From positions 1 to 35,089 of the forward strand of contig JAKUTS010000014.1 of the NCBI GenBank assembly GCA_022447925.1: a stretch of 35,089 bases of DNA, in the 5' to 3' direction. Made by a program: the position numbers and the translations under genes. The DNA comes from SAR202 cluster bacterium (GTDB taxonomy: Bacteria; Chloroflexota; Dehalococcoidia; Lucifugimonadales; UBA2962). The notes beneath the pieces are model-generated. The model was not told the DNA's origin. It ran no database searches and saw nothing but the letters and a program-made list of their open reading frames with translations. Positions 15,449 through 23,591 of this stretch are shown one piece after another (the stretch's first letter is position 1; each line of letters begins with the position of its first letter).

Positions 15449-17323
15449 ATGTATATTATCGGAACTGCGGGACATGTGGATCACGGCAAATCATCTCTAG
15501 TTAAAGCCTTAACTGGCATTGATCCGGATCGCCTCCAAGAAGAGAAGGATCGTGAACTTACGATTGATTTGGGGTACGCATGGCTTGATCTTCCGGATCA
15601 CAAAAGCGTAAGCATTGTTGATGTCCCTGGTCATGAGAAATTTATCAATAACATGTTGGCAGGAGTCGGCTCGATTGACATGGCTCTAGTTATAATCGCA
15701 GCTGACGAATCAGTAATGCCCCAAACACGGGAGCATATAGCAATTCTCGATCTGTTAAAAATTAACATTGGGGCAATAGCTATTACCAAAATAGATCTTG
15801 TTGAAAAAGAAATAGTGGACTTAGTTAAAGAAGACATTAAAGAAACGGTTAAGAACTCTTTCTTGCAGGATGCTTCAGTGGTCACTGTATCAACAAAAAC
15901 AGGTGAAGGTTTGAATAAACTCAAATCTATTATCAATGAAAACTTATCAAACATCATAAGCCCTCGAGACATAGGCCAACCTCGACTATCAATTGATCGC
16001 ACTTTTAGCATGGATGGATTTGGAACTATCGTTACTGGCAACTTGAGAGATGGTCCATTAGTGGTTGGTCAGCAAATAGAAATAGTTAACTCCAGTAAGC
16101 GTTCCAGAATTCGAGGGCTACAAACTCATGGTTCCAAAGTCAACACAGCCATACCGGGAACAAGGGTTGCGGTAAATTTATCCGGGATTCCGGCCGATGA
16201 AATTGAAAGGGGTGACGTTCTCGCACCTATTAGCGAACTATCTCCAACGAATGCTTTCGATATTCATTTAGAAGTTCTAAAAGATATACCAAATAACCTA
16301 AAGCATAATATGTTTGTAAATGTGCATCTAGGCACAGCCCAACAAGTAGGTAAACTTCGATTGCTAGACTGCGACGTAGCGGCACCCGGAGAACATGTTT
16401 GGGCTCAAATTAAACTTAAAACAGCATTTATTACACGTAAAAATGATTATTGCATTATTCGGTCAAATCAGGTGACTTTGGGTGGGGGAATAGTAGTAGA
16501 ACCACATGCAAAGCGCCATAAGAGAAACCATCCAGGAACAATAGAGGCTTTAAATTTAAAACGAGTTGGATCTGGAGAAGATTTAGTAATTTTATCGACA
16601 GATAAACCAATTCCGGTCCAAATTAATTCTATAGTTAAGGAAACACATCTAAGCGAGGATTCTGTTAACAAAATCCTACTACAAATCATTAAATCAAAAA
16701 AAATCGTGAGAATTGAATTTAATAGAATCGCTTATTATCAATCTTTATCAAAATGGACAGAACAGGTCGAGAAAATTAAAAATGATTTGTATCAATATCA
16801 TCAAATGTTTCCTAGTAAATTGGGGCTAAGAAAAAATGAGCTCAATAAGAAATTAAATCTGTCAGCAAAAAGCGCCGATGTAATTTTAAGTACTATTGAG
16901 ATATCTGGAGAGATTATTATTGAAAATGGTTACGCACGACTTTCATGTCATAGTCCTACATTATCAAATACTGAAGAGTCAGAAGCTCAGTTATTTTTGT
17001 CCATACTGAAAGAAAGAAATTTTTCACCTCCGACCACCTCACTACCCTCTACAGAAATAACTGAAAACTTGGTGGCCAGAGGCAAGATTATCAAAATCAA
17101 TGAACAAATTTTCTATGAGACAGACATATATAACATTATGTTGGTTAAATTCGTAGATTTTCTAAAAAAACACGAACAGATTAATATTAGCGAAGTAAAA
17201 GAGTTATTTAATGTAAGCCGAAAGTATGCACTTGCTTTTGCGGAACATATGGATCAAAAACAAATCAGCAAGCGTATGGGAGACATACGAATTTTGAAAA
17301 CTGCAAAAAGAGAAATTCAGTGA
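15449..17323 (+). CDS. selB: Selenocysteine-specific elongation factor SelB
   Basis: A 624-residue translation GTPase that delivers selenocysteinyl-tRNA to UGA codons with a SECIS hairpin. G1 is GHVDHGKS (8-15), G3 is DVPG (58-61) and G4 is TKID (113-116). The segment DRLQEEKDRELTIDLGYAWL is the SelB-type switch, distinct from EF-Tu; the usual Arg-Gly is Arg-Glu here. Domains II and III follow, then about 260 C-terminal residues predicted as winged-helix repeats that bind the SECIS element. This implies the organism makes selenoproteins, but no selA, selD or tRNA-Sec is in the window and I found no in-frame UGA gene. The gene has its own apparent near-leaderless promoter and its stop overlaps the nurA start by four bases, so it heads a selB-nurA-HAS-herA operon. 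Confidence 0.92.
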   Translation: MYIIGTAGHVDHGKSSLVKALTGIDPDRLQEEKDRELTIDLGYAWLDLPDHKSVSIVDVPGHEKFINNMLAGVGSIDMALVIIAADESVMPQTREHIAILDLLKINIGAIAITKIDLVEKEIVDLVKEDIKETVKNSFLQDASVVTVSTKTGEGLNKLKSIINENLSNIISPRDIGQPRLSIDRTFSMDGFGTIVTGNLRDGPLVVGQQIEIVNSSKRSRIRGLQTHGSKVNTAIPGTRVAVNLSGIPADEIERGDVLAPISELSPTNAFDIHLEVLKDIPNNLKHNMFVNVHLGTAQQVGKLRLLDCDVAAPGEHVWAQIKLKTAFITRKNDYCIIRSNQVTLGGGIVVEPHAKRHKRNHPGTIEALNLKRVGSGEDLVILSTDKPIPVQINSIVKETHLSEDSVNKILLQIIKSKKIVRIEFNRIAYYQSLSKWTEQVEKIKNDLYQYHQMFPSKLGLRKNELNKKLNLSAKSADVILSTIEISGEIIIENGYARLSCHSPTLSNTEESEAQLFLSILKERNFSPPTTSLPSTEITENLVARGKIIKINEQIFYETDIYNIMLVKFVDFLKKHEQINISEVKELFNVSRKYALAFAEHMDQKQISKRMGDIRILKTAKREIQ

Positions 17324-18477
17324 GCTTAGATTTAACTAGTGCTTCACAGCAAATCCAAAACATGGCGCAAAATATCAGCGCTCGTGAAACTGACCGTATA
17401 AAACGAATTGAAACTGCAATAGCTGCTGCCAAAGATTTTAACCTTCAGGCATATGAAGTGATTAGACAAAATCTCGCCGAATTAGGCCAAACTACCACTT
17501 TAATAAAGAACTCTCCTAGTGCGACTTTTTCCGCTCCCAATCTGCCTAAAAGTCTAATAGTTGCTGCAATCGATGGATCACATATAGATGTAGACCGACA
17601 TTTAGCTGCCCAGTGCTTTTTAATCAATATCGGGAGCTGCCTAATCAAGTATGGTCCTGATTCATACGCCGAGCTGCAAAGCAAGCCTACTTTGTATGCA
17701 ACTGATGAAAACATGGTGATTAAGAGTGCAGATAATAGAACTCAAAGAATACAAGGTTCTGTTCTAGGCATAAAACGGCATATCGAAGAACTAAAGGAGT
17801 TATCTGCCTTACTTAACCAAGTACCTCCTGAAACTCCCTGCTGCTTTTTCTTAGATGGCACTTTGTTTCCGGTAGGAATGTCAATTTTTCCACAATTTGT
17901 ACGAGACCAGTTCTTTGATGAAATAAAAGAAATCATGAACTTATTATTCAAAGAATCTAGCCGTCGAAAAATGTCTGTTTCAGCATATATCAGTTATCCA
18001 GGCCATAGTGAAATAGTAGAAACATTAAGATTGCTGATTTGTGATGAGATATCTGGAACAGGCATATGCAAAGGATGTATTGAAGGAGTTAAGGATAGAG
18101 ATATTTTTAACGAATTACTTCAACCTGGTGAAAGGTCTCCAGTATTTGTACGCAACACAACCCCAGGACATACTAATATCGCTACTGACATAGCTTTCTT
18201 TTATCTTAATTCTGGGAATGAGATAGTAAGAATAGAAATGCCATACTGGTCAGTTGAGCACAATGATATTATTGAATTGGCTCATGGGACCTCTTTGGAT
18301 CAATCGAAAAGAGGCCCAGGTTATCCAACAGTTTTAATAGAGGCCCATGAACAAGCTATAGTAACGACTGCTGATAGAGAGTCTTTTGTCGAATTGGTTG
18401 AATTATCATTAAATTCAAATGGTCTAACGACACCAACATCACAAAAAAACATTTCTAAAAGATTACGGAATATTTAA
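17320..18477 (+). CDS. nurA: NurA-type nuclease
   Basis: A 385-residue NurA-domain protein, the 5'-3' single-strand and duplex nuclease partner of the HerA translocase in DNA end processing. The first metal-binding motif is AAIDGSHID (residues 83-90). A second acidic motif is FFLDGTLFP near residue 174. C-terminal segments (DIAFFYLNSGNEIVRIEMP, and PTVLIEAHEQAIVTTADRE) fit the RNase H-like NurA fold. The start is GTG at 17320, overlapping the selB stop (GTGA). The next gene begins directly after its stop codon. NurA with HerA is central to archaeal recombination repair and also occurs in Chloroflexota, Deinococcus and cyanobacteria. The N-terminal 75 residues are helical and not assigned. Confidence 0.85.
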   Translation: MSLDLTSASQQIQNMAQNISARETDRIKRIETAIAAAKDFNLQAYEVIRQNLAELGQTTTLIKNSPSATFSAPNLPKSLIVAAIDGSHIDVDRHLAAQCFLINIGSCLIKYGPDSYAELQSKPTLYATDENMVIKSADNRTQRIQGSVLGIKRHIEELKELSALLNQVPPETPCCFFLDGTLFPVGMSIFPQFVRDQFFDEIKEIMNLLFKESSRRKMSVSAYISYPGHSEIVETLRLLICDEISGTGICKGCIEGVKDRDIFNELLQPGERSPVFVRNTTPGHTNIATDIAFFYLNSGNEIVRIEMPYWSVEHNDIIELAHGTSLDQSKRGPGYPTVLIEAHEQAIVTTADRESFVELVELSLNSNGLTTPTSQKNISKRLRNI

Positions 18478-19095
18478 ATGAGTTCTAGCAAACAAACTAA
18501 AAAAGATAATTTTTCCGAAGAGATAATTGGGGAAGTCATAAGAGCTTCCAGCACTGATTTTGAGACTCAATGTTATGAACTTTACCAATTTCCACCGTTG
18601 GGGTCTCTTGTAACATCAGACGATGAAAATCCAGTTTTCGGTATAGTTTCACACTCTGTAACTGAAAGTTTAGATCCCTCCAGAACGCCGCGACCTAGAG
18701 GCCCTGGTTTAAAAAATGTTAAGTCTATATATGAAGAAAGTCCTCAGCTGAATAATCTTCTAACAAGTCGATTTACAGCAATTACTGTTGGTTACTCAAA
18801 AGATGAATCGGTTGTGTTGAGATTATCCCCTGTTCCCCCGCGCATATTATCTCTTACGCGCATTTGTACAGATTTAGAATTAAATGAATTTTCATCAAAT
18901 TTTGATTTTATTTCTCGACTACTGAATTCCAATTTTCCCTCTTCAGACGACGTATTAGCCGCTTTTTTAAATATCGCATCTGGGCTAAGGCATGACCCGG
19001 ATCAATATCTAATAGAAATTGGAAAAGAGATAGCTTCATTGCTTCCGGGCCAAATGCGCAGAGTTAATCTGATTTTAAGGAATGCTTCTATATGA
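18478..19095 (+). CDS. HAS-barrel-like accessory protein of the HerA-NurA system
   Basis: A 205-residue protein between nurA and herA. The N-terminal half (about 15-130) is beta-rich with short hydrophobic strands (GEVIRASS, GSLVTS, PVFGIVSHSVTE, FTAITVGY, SVVLRLSP), a pattern like the HAS barrel found at the HerA N-terminus. The C-terminal part is helical. I infer a subunit that helps couple NurA to the HerA ring; similar small proteins accompany HerA-NurA in other bacteria. No catalytic residues are apparent. It starts immediately after the nurA stop and overlaps herA by ATGA (19092-19095), so all three are likely made in fixed ratio. The domain identity is inferred from context and strand pattern. 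Confidence 0.65.
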   Translation: MSSSKQTKKDNFSEEIIGEVIRASSTDFETQCYELYQFPPLGSLVTSDDENPVFGIVSHSVTESLDPSRTPRPRGPGLKNVKSIYEESPQLNNLLTSRFTAITVGYSKDESVVLRLSPVPPRILSLTRICTDLELNEFSSNFDFISRLLNSNFPSSDDVLAAFLNIASGLRHDPDQYLIEIGKEIASLLPGQMRRVNLILRNASI

Positions 19096-20780
19096 ATTCT
19101 GAAGAGCGATTCGACCAACTAAAGAAAAATGTTAATACTGATGAAGGCTGGACAGGAATAATAGTAGGTGGGTCACTGTCCGACGGCTTAGAAGTTCGCT
19201 TAGCAGGCGGCTCATCCATAGAAGACGTTAAAGTAGGCAGGCTGGTAACTATTGAAGGCAAATCTCATAAGTTTTTCGGGCAGGTATCTGATGTTATATT
19301 AGAATCCTCAGACAGAAATCTTAGCGCCCAATCAGAAGAAATATCAAACGGGTTGATGTCTGAAGTTGTTACTGGTACTGCTGCTTATGGATTAATAAAA
19401 GTACAACCCAAACTATCTGTAGATGCGGATGACATTCGTGCCAACCCGCAAGCAGCAAAAACTGTTCCACCGCATTTTTCAAAGGTTGCCGCCTCGACAC
19501 ATAGTGACATCGAAATGATATTCGGAGAAGAAGCCCCTGGAAAATTCTGGATAGGTTCTCCTTTAGATATGGAAACAAAACTTTGTTTAGATATTAATGA
19601 GCTAACCAAAAGAAGTAATGGAGTGTTTGGGAAAAGTGGTACTGGGAAAACTTTTTTAACAAGATTATTGTTGGCAGGGATACTCCAAAGTGGAAAGGCA
19701 GCTAATCTAGTATTTGACATGCATAGTGAGTACGGATGGCAAGGTTACTCTGAAACAGAAAACCACCAAGTAAAAGGCCTCAAGCAATTATTCCCGTCAA
19801 AAGTAGCGATATTTTCATTAGATGAAGAACATTCAAAAAGACGTGGTTTAACTCCGGATTACGTGGTCAAAATTGGATATAAAGAAGTCGAACCAGAAGA
19901 TGTTGAAATTCTAAGAGAATCTTTAAACTTGTCTCCCCAGGCAGCTGATGCAGCTCATTCACTCTATCGACATTACGGAAAAAACTGGTTATTAGAATTC
20001 CTTGAGATTTCTGGAACAGAGGCGTTCAACGCACTAGCAGCACAATTAAATGTAAATCAAGGAGCTCTTTCAACTCTTCACAGAAGGTTACGAGAGTTTA
20101 GACGTTTCGAATTTATGGACACCGCATCAGTACATGATTCAGTTAACCAGATCCTAAGATATTTAGATCGCGGAATAAATGTTGTTTTGGAGTTTGGTAA
20201 GTACGGTCGAGATACTGATGCATACATATTAGTTGCTAACCTCCTCACACGTCGTATATACGACCGATATGCCGAATATAAAGAACGATCATTATCTGGA
20301 ATAGGTGATGAACCAATACCTCTCGTGATAACCATCGAAGAAGCTCATAAATACTTGACTCCAGAACTTGCGAATCAAACTATATTTGGCACTATAGCAC
20401 GGGAAATGCGCAAATATAATGTTACTATCCTGATAGTAGACCAAAGACCCAGCCAGATAGATGAAGAAGTGATGAGTCAATTGGGAACAAAATTAGTCTG
20501 CTTACTAGATAATAACCGAGATGTTGACGCTGTCTTGTCCGGTGTTTCAGGACAACGGAAACTAAGAAGTGTTTTGTCGAGCTTAGACTCTCGTCAGCAA
20601 GCATTATTATTTGGTCATGCCTTGCCAATGCCTGTTGAGATAAGAGTCAGGGACTATGGAACGCCTGAGTCGTATAAAGCTTTAGGTTTTGTAGATGCTA
20701 AGAGTAAAAAAGGCAAGCAACAAATAGATCAAGATAAATCTGATTTATTTGGTGAAAATAATGACTCTAATTTAAACTAA
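19092..20780 (+). CDS. herA: HerA-like hexameric DNA translocase/helicase
   Basis: A 562-residue FtsK/HerA-superfamily ATPase. The N-terminal ~100 residues form a HAS-type barrel. Walker A is GKSGTGKT (180-187), preceded by SNGVFG. FDMHSEYGW follows at about 208, and Walker B is LVITIEEAHKYL (411-422). Further conserved parts are REMRKYNVTILIVDQRPSQID, with the sensor region, and NNRDVDAVL. HerA pumps DNA and drives NurA resection at double-strand breaks. Several HerA proteins also serve phage defence, but here the NurA and HAS partners favour the repair type. The stop shares the tetramer CTAA (20777-20780) with the convergent Zincin_1-like gene. The C-terminal tail is Lys/Asp-rich and probably disordered. 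Confidence 0.9.
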   Translation: MNSEERFDQLKKNVNTDEGWTGIIVGGSLSDGLEVRLAGGSSIEDVKVGRLVTIEGKSHKFFGQVSDVILESSDRNLSAQSEEISNGLMSEVVTGTAAYGLIKVQPKLSVDADDIRANPQAAKTVPPHFSKVAASTHSDIEMIFGEEAPGKFWIGSPLDMETKLCLDINELTKRSNGVFGKSGTGKTFLTRLLLAGILQSGKAANLVFDMHSEYGWQGYSETENHQVKGLKQLFPSKVAIFSLDEEHSKRRGLTPDYVVKIGYKEVEPEDVEILRESLNLSPQAADAAHSLYRHYGKNWLLEFLEISGTEAFNALAAQLNVNQGALSTLHRRLREFRRFEFMDTASVHDSVNQILRYLDRGINVVLEFGKYGRDTDAYILVANLLTRRIYDRYAEYKERSLSGIGDEPIPLVITIEEAHKYLTPELANQTIFGTIAREMRKYNVTILIVDQRPSQIDEEVMSQLGTKLVCLLDNNRDVDAVLSGVSGQRKLRSVLSSLDSRQQALLFGHALPMPVEIRVRDYGTPESYKALGFVDAKSKKGKQQIDQDKSDLFGENNDSNLN

Positions 20781-21118
20781 TTATCTTGCATGCCAAAATG
20801 ATGTGCCAATTCCTGGATTATGATTTTTTTAATCTCTTCCGTCATTTCATCTTCATTACTACAAAGTGATTCAATAGAAGGTTGAAATATGCATATCCTA
20901 TCAGGAAGAACCTCTCCATAATCATTTCGTCCGGTTAAGGGTACACCTTCATATAGCCCAATTAAACAATCTTCTTCTCCTAAAAAAGATCCTCCAATCT
21001 GATCTTTCGAAGGAACATCATCTACAACTACATCTACGTTTTCCAATAGATTTTGGAATTCAACTGGAATATCAGTTAAGGCCTGAGTAACCAATAATTC
21101 AAATTCTGATCTCTTCAT
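20777..21118 (-). CDS. Small Zincin_1-like (metallopeptidase-fold) protein lacking the first zinc His
   Basis: A 113-residue protein matching the minimal zincin family: the N-terminal FELLVTQALTDIPVEF, VVDDVPS, a Leu-rich strand (LIGLYEGVPLTGRN), RICIFQPSIE, and the C-terminal helix with QELAHHFGMQD. The usual motif is HExxHxxGxxD. Here the first His is Gln (Q102, codon CAG), while E103, H106, G109 and D112 remain. The protein ends one residue after D112, so little follows the active-site helix. It may bind zinc poorly or not act as a peptidase. It is convergent with herA (shared CTAA) and divergent from ccmC, with 58 bases between. Confidence 0.75.
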   Translation of the reverse strand: MKRSEFELLVTQALTDIPVEFQNLLENVDVVVDDVPSKDQIGGSFLGEEDCLIGLYEGVPLTGRNDYGEVLPDRICIFQPSIESLCSNEDEMTEEIKKIIIQELAHHFGMQDN

Positions 21119-21176
21119 CTAAATACTCTACCTATAGGACATCATTTTGTGATAAATTGCACATATAGAGCACGTC

Positions 21177-21899
21177 ATGTCTATGATTATTAAACAACAC
21201 TCGAAACTTACCGCACAACCACTAAATTGGATACTTTTTGGCTTAAGTCTAGCATTAGTTATTTTTACTCTTTACTTAATCTTCTTATACGTTCCTACAG
21301 ATGCCAATCTCGGGATTTCACAACGTATCTTTTATATACATGTGCCAATTGCCTGGCTGGGCATGATATCAATTGTTATTGTTGCTATAACATCGGCATT
21401 GTACCTTTGGACCAAAAACCCCAAATGGGACGACCTAGCATACTCTACAGCTGAATATGGAATGATATTCGCGACATTAATTATTGTTACTGGTGCGATA
21501 TGGGCAAAACCAGTATGGGGAGTTTGGTGGACATGGGATTCTAAACTAACAACAACGTTAATTTTATGGTTTATATATGCCAGTTACTTGATCCTTCGTG
21601 CTTATGGACCCAAGGGAATACAGCAGGCCAGATATGCTGCAATAATTGCACTTATAGGCGCCATAGATGCTCCAATAATATATTTGGCAACTGAGTGGTG
21701 GAGAACTGCACATCCAAGCTATGTAATTGGACCTCTTGAGGAATCTGGAGGGCTAGACACACAGATGCGCACCGCATTTTTAGTATCGATAATTACGTTT
21801 ACGGTATTTTATGTTTTCTTACTATCAAATAGATATAAAATAAGAAGATCAGAAACTGAACTAGATGAATTACACCAAGAGGTTTCAGCAATTGAATAA
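21177..21899 (+). CDS. ccmC: Heme exporter/handling protein CcmC
   Basis: A 240-residue inner-membrane protein with six predicted helices. The tryptophan-rich heme-handling motif WGVWWTWD is at residues 114-121, and the external heme-ligand His are H55 (YIHVPIAW) and H179 (RTAHPSY). CcmC presents heme to CcmE during system I cytochrome c maturation. The start ATG at 21177 has AGAG six bases upstream; a second ATG at 21183 is possible. It leads a ccmC-ccmD-ccmE block. The ABC part (ccmA-ccmB) lies 3 kb away on the other strand, and no ccmF is in the window. Confidence 0.93.
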   Translation: MSMIIKQHSKLTAQPLNWILFGLSLALVIFTLYLIFLYVPTDANLGISQRIFYIHVPIAWLGMISIVIVAITSALYLWTKNPKWDDLAYSTAEYGMIFATLIIVTGAIWAKPVWGVWWTWDSKLTTTLILWFIYASYLILRAYGPKGIQQARYAAIIALIGAIDAPIIYLATEWWRTAHPSYVIGPLEESGGLDTQMRTAFLVSIITFTVFYVFLLSNRYKIRRSETELDELHQEVSAIE

Positions 21900-22209
21900 A
21901 ATAAGTTTAATATCAATATTCGTGCTTTTGTGTGCGATGCCATTTTTATTAGGTACTGAATCAGTATATGCTTATAACTCATTGGAGAATGACTTCTCAG
22001 ATTCTTCTTTATATCCGCAGCAAGATGTTGAAAAAGAAACTAACGATGAGGGCTCAGAAAATAATTTAGGATATGTTTTTGCTGTGTTTGCAATTGTATG
22101 GGGTTTATTTTTCGCTTTTATGATCCTGCTGATGCGAAAACAAACTCGTATTAATTCAGAGATATCATATTTAAAACAATTACTGGAAACCAAGAAAACT
22201 CCTGAATAA
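21892..22209 (+). CDS. ccmD: CcmD-like small membrane protein with signal peptide
   Basis: About 105 residues. The C-terminal half has a single membrane helix with YVFAVFAIVWGLFFAFMILL, followed by RKQTRINSEISYLKQLLE, the standard CcmD pattern of a helix then a charged cytoplasmic coil. Before it there is an N-terminal hydrophobic signal sequence ending near SVYA and an acidic periplasmic stretch, making it longer than classical CcmD. I prefer TTG at 21892, which has AGAGG nine bases upstream and puts Lys right before the hydrophobic core. An ATG at 21865 is in frame but has no ribosome site and overlaps ccmC by 35 bases. CcmD stabilises the CcmABC-CcmE complex and helps release holo-CcmE. 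Confidence 0.75.
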   Translation: MNKISLISIFVLLCAMPFLLGTESVYAYNSLENDFSDSSLYPQQDVEKETNDEGSENNLGYVFAVFAIVWGLFFAFMILLMRKQTRINSEISYLKQLLETKKTPE

Positions 22210-22220
22210 CGTAAGTAATT

Positions 22221-22688
22221 TTGACAATGGATCAAGATAAAACAAGCGAGCCTCAAATAACTGAAACTAATTTTGTTTCCACCAACCGAATTAAAATATT
22301 AATTGCCGGTTTAGCTCTACTGGGAGCCTTGTGCTACTTTGCTTTTATGGCATTTCAAGGAGCTACGGTGTATTACTACACAGTTGGGGAAGCTAAAGAT
22401 ATAAACAGTTCTAATTCTGATCAAATGTTGAGAGTTAGCGGCAAATTAGTTCCTACTTCATTTACAAGAGCTGATGGATCAACCGAAGCTCATTTCGAAC
22501 TTACCGACGGTACATACACGATGGATGCAATCCATGACGGAATATTGCCTGACCTGTTCTTCAATGAACACTCCGAGATTATTCTTGAGGGGTCATTCTT
22601 AGATGACAATGTATTTCACAGTCAAAACGTAATCGTTAAGTGTCCCTCAAAGTATGTAGCAATGGAAGAAGAAACTAATCAAAGCTAA
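22221..22688 (+). CDS. ccmE: Cytochrome c-type biogenesis heme chaperone CcmE, CXXXY variant
   Basis: A 155-residue membrane-anchored heme chaperone. An N-terminal helix (about residues 24-46) is followed by an OB-fold (YYYTVGEA, LRVSGKLVPTS, HFELTDG, DLFFNEHSEIILEGSF, VFHSQNVIVK). Classical CcmE binds heme covalently through His in a HxxxY motif. Here the position is C141-P-S-K-Y145, the CXXXY form described in archaea, Desulfovibrio and some Gram-positive bacteria, which often lack CcmH. Start: TTG at 22221 or ATG at 22227; the ATG is equally likely and costs two residues. The gene is convergent with korB, 33 bases apart. Confidence 0.9.
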   Translation: MTMDQDKTSEPQITETNFVSTNRIKILIAGLALLGALCYFAFMAFQGATVYYYTVGEAKDINSSNSDQMLRVSGKLVPTSFTRADGSTEAHFELTDGTYTMDAIHDGILPDLFFNEHSEIILEGSFLDDNVFHSQNVIVKCPSKYVAMEEETNQS

Positions 22689-22721
22689 GTAACTTACAAT
22701 AGCCTTAGAGATCTAAAAAAT

Positions 22722-23588
22722 TTAAATGGCTAGTAAATCCAAGAAGTCTTCGGTTGATTTAGAACCAGACATTTTGGTCATTGAATCAATTCTTGACTGG
22801 AAATCAGGCCTTGTTGTGTCCTTGTACAAGAGTCCTAAAGGTATTCCTCCGCGACTGAGTAACTCTGTTGCAGCTCGCATGTCAGAAGAGTCATGGTCAT
22901 CAGGTATAGCCCAAGCTTGAGGTTCAATACCTTTTTTAACGCTTCCCTTCAATAATTCATAAGTGTCATTGTAAGTAGTACATGGGGATTGAACATGAAC
23001 AATTGAAAATCCTGGATGTTCCATAGCTTCAACAATTGTAGTGGCCAAGGCTTTAACTTTAGATGACATGGCAGATGCAATATATGAAACACCTAAAGTC
23101 AAATATAGTGACAATGGATGAGTCTTTTCCTCAACCTTCCCATACGGGGTAGAGCTTGTAATCATTCCAGTCTCAGATGTCGGTGAACTTTGGCCTTTCG
23201 TTAATCCATATACGCCATTATCCATAACTACTGCACAAACATTTAGATTACGTCCCGCCTGTGGTCCTATATGTTCCAGTCCAATACTTAAAAAGTCGCC
23301 ATCACCAGCAACAACCACAACATTAAGATCTGGGTTAGTCATTTTTACACCCATTGCAATCGGCAAGGTTCTTCCGTGCACTCCATGAATGCCAAAAGGT
23401 TGATCTCCTTCAAGAAGATGAACCATGTTGCCGGAACAACCGATTCCTGCAACTACAACATTATTCTCTATAGCAATTCCTGTAGCAGCGTGTCTTTGTT
23501 GTATCGCTGACTCAAGCGCTCTTCTAACTCCAAAGTCTCCACAACCAGGACACCATTTAAAATCATATTCTGGGTTTTCTGCACTCAT
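22722..23588 (-). CDS. korB: 2-oxoacid:ferredoxin oxidoreductase beta subunit (KorB-like)
   Basis: A 288-residue ThDP- and [4Fe-4S]-binding subunit that oxidatively decarboxylates a 2-oxoacid, such as 2-oxoglutarate, to the acyl-CoA while reducing ferredoxin. The cluster Cys are seen in WCPGCGDFG, GIGCSGN and SPCTTYND. The ThDP motif is VVAGDGDFLSIG with the later DNGVYGLTKGQ. HGVHGRTLPIAMGVK is typical. The length fits the beta subunit of the two-subunit class. It starts three bases after the korA stop and is co-transcribed with it. Whether it prefers 2-oxoglutarate, pyruvate or branched-chain acids cannot be told here. It replaces or complements the dehydrogenase complex and can also run reductively. 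Confidence 0.92.
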   Translation of the reverse strand: MSAENPEYDFKWCPGCGDFGVRRALESAIQQRHAATGIAIENNVVVAGIGCSGNMVHLLEGDQPFGIHGVHGRTLPIAMGVKMTNPDLNVVVVAGDGDFLSIGLEHIGPQAGRNLNVCAVVMDNGVYGLTKGQSSPTSETGMITSSTPYGKVEEKTHPLSLYLTLGVSYIASAMSSKVKALATTIVEAMEHPGFSIVHVQSPCTTYNDTYELLKGSVKKGIEPQAWAIPDDHDSSDMRAATELLSRGGIPLGLLYKDTTRPDFQSRIDSMTKMSGSKSTEDFLDLLAI

Positions 23589-23591
23589 ATT

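Noticed and set aside
15631-16041. A 136-codon minus-strand frame within selB
   Set aside because: Antisense to the GTPase domain of SelB; composition reflects the complementary strand.
19092-20780. HerA as part of an antiphage Sir2-HerA or DUF4297-HerA system
   Set aside because: No Sir2 or DUF4297 partner is next to it. NurA and a HAS-barrel-like protein are, which fits the repair-type set.
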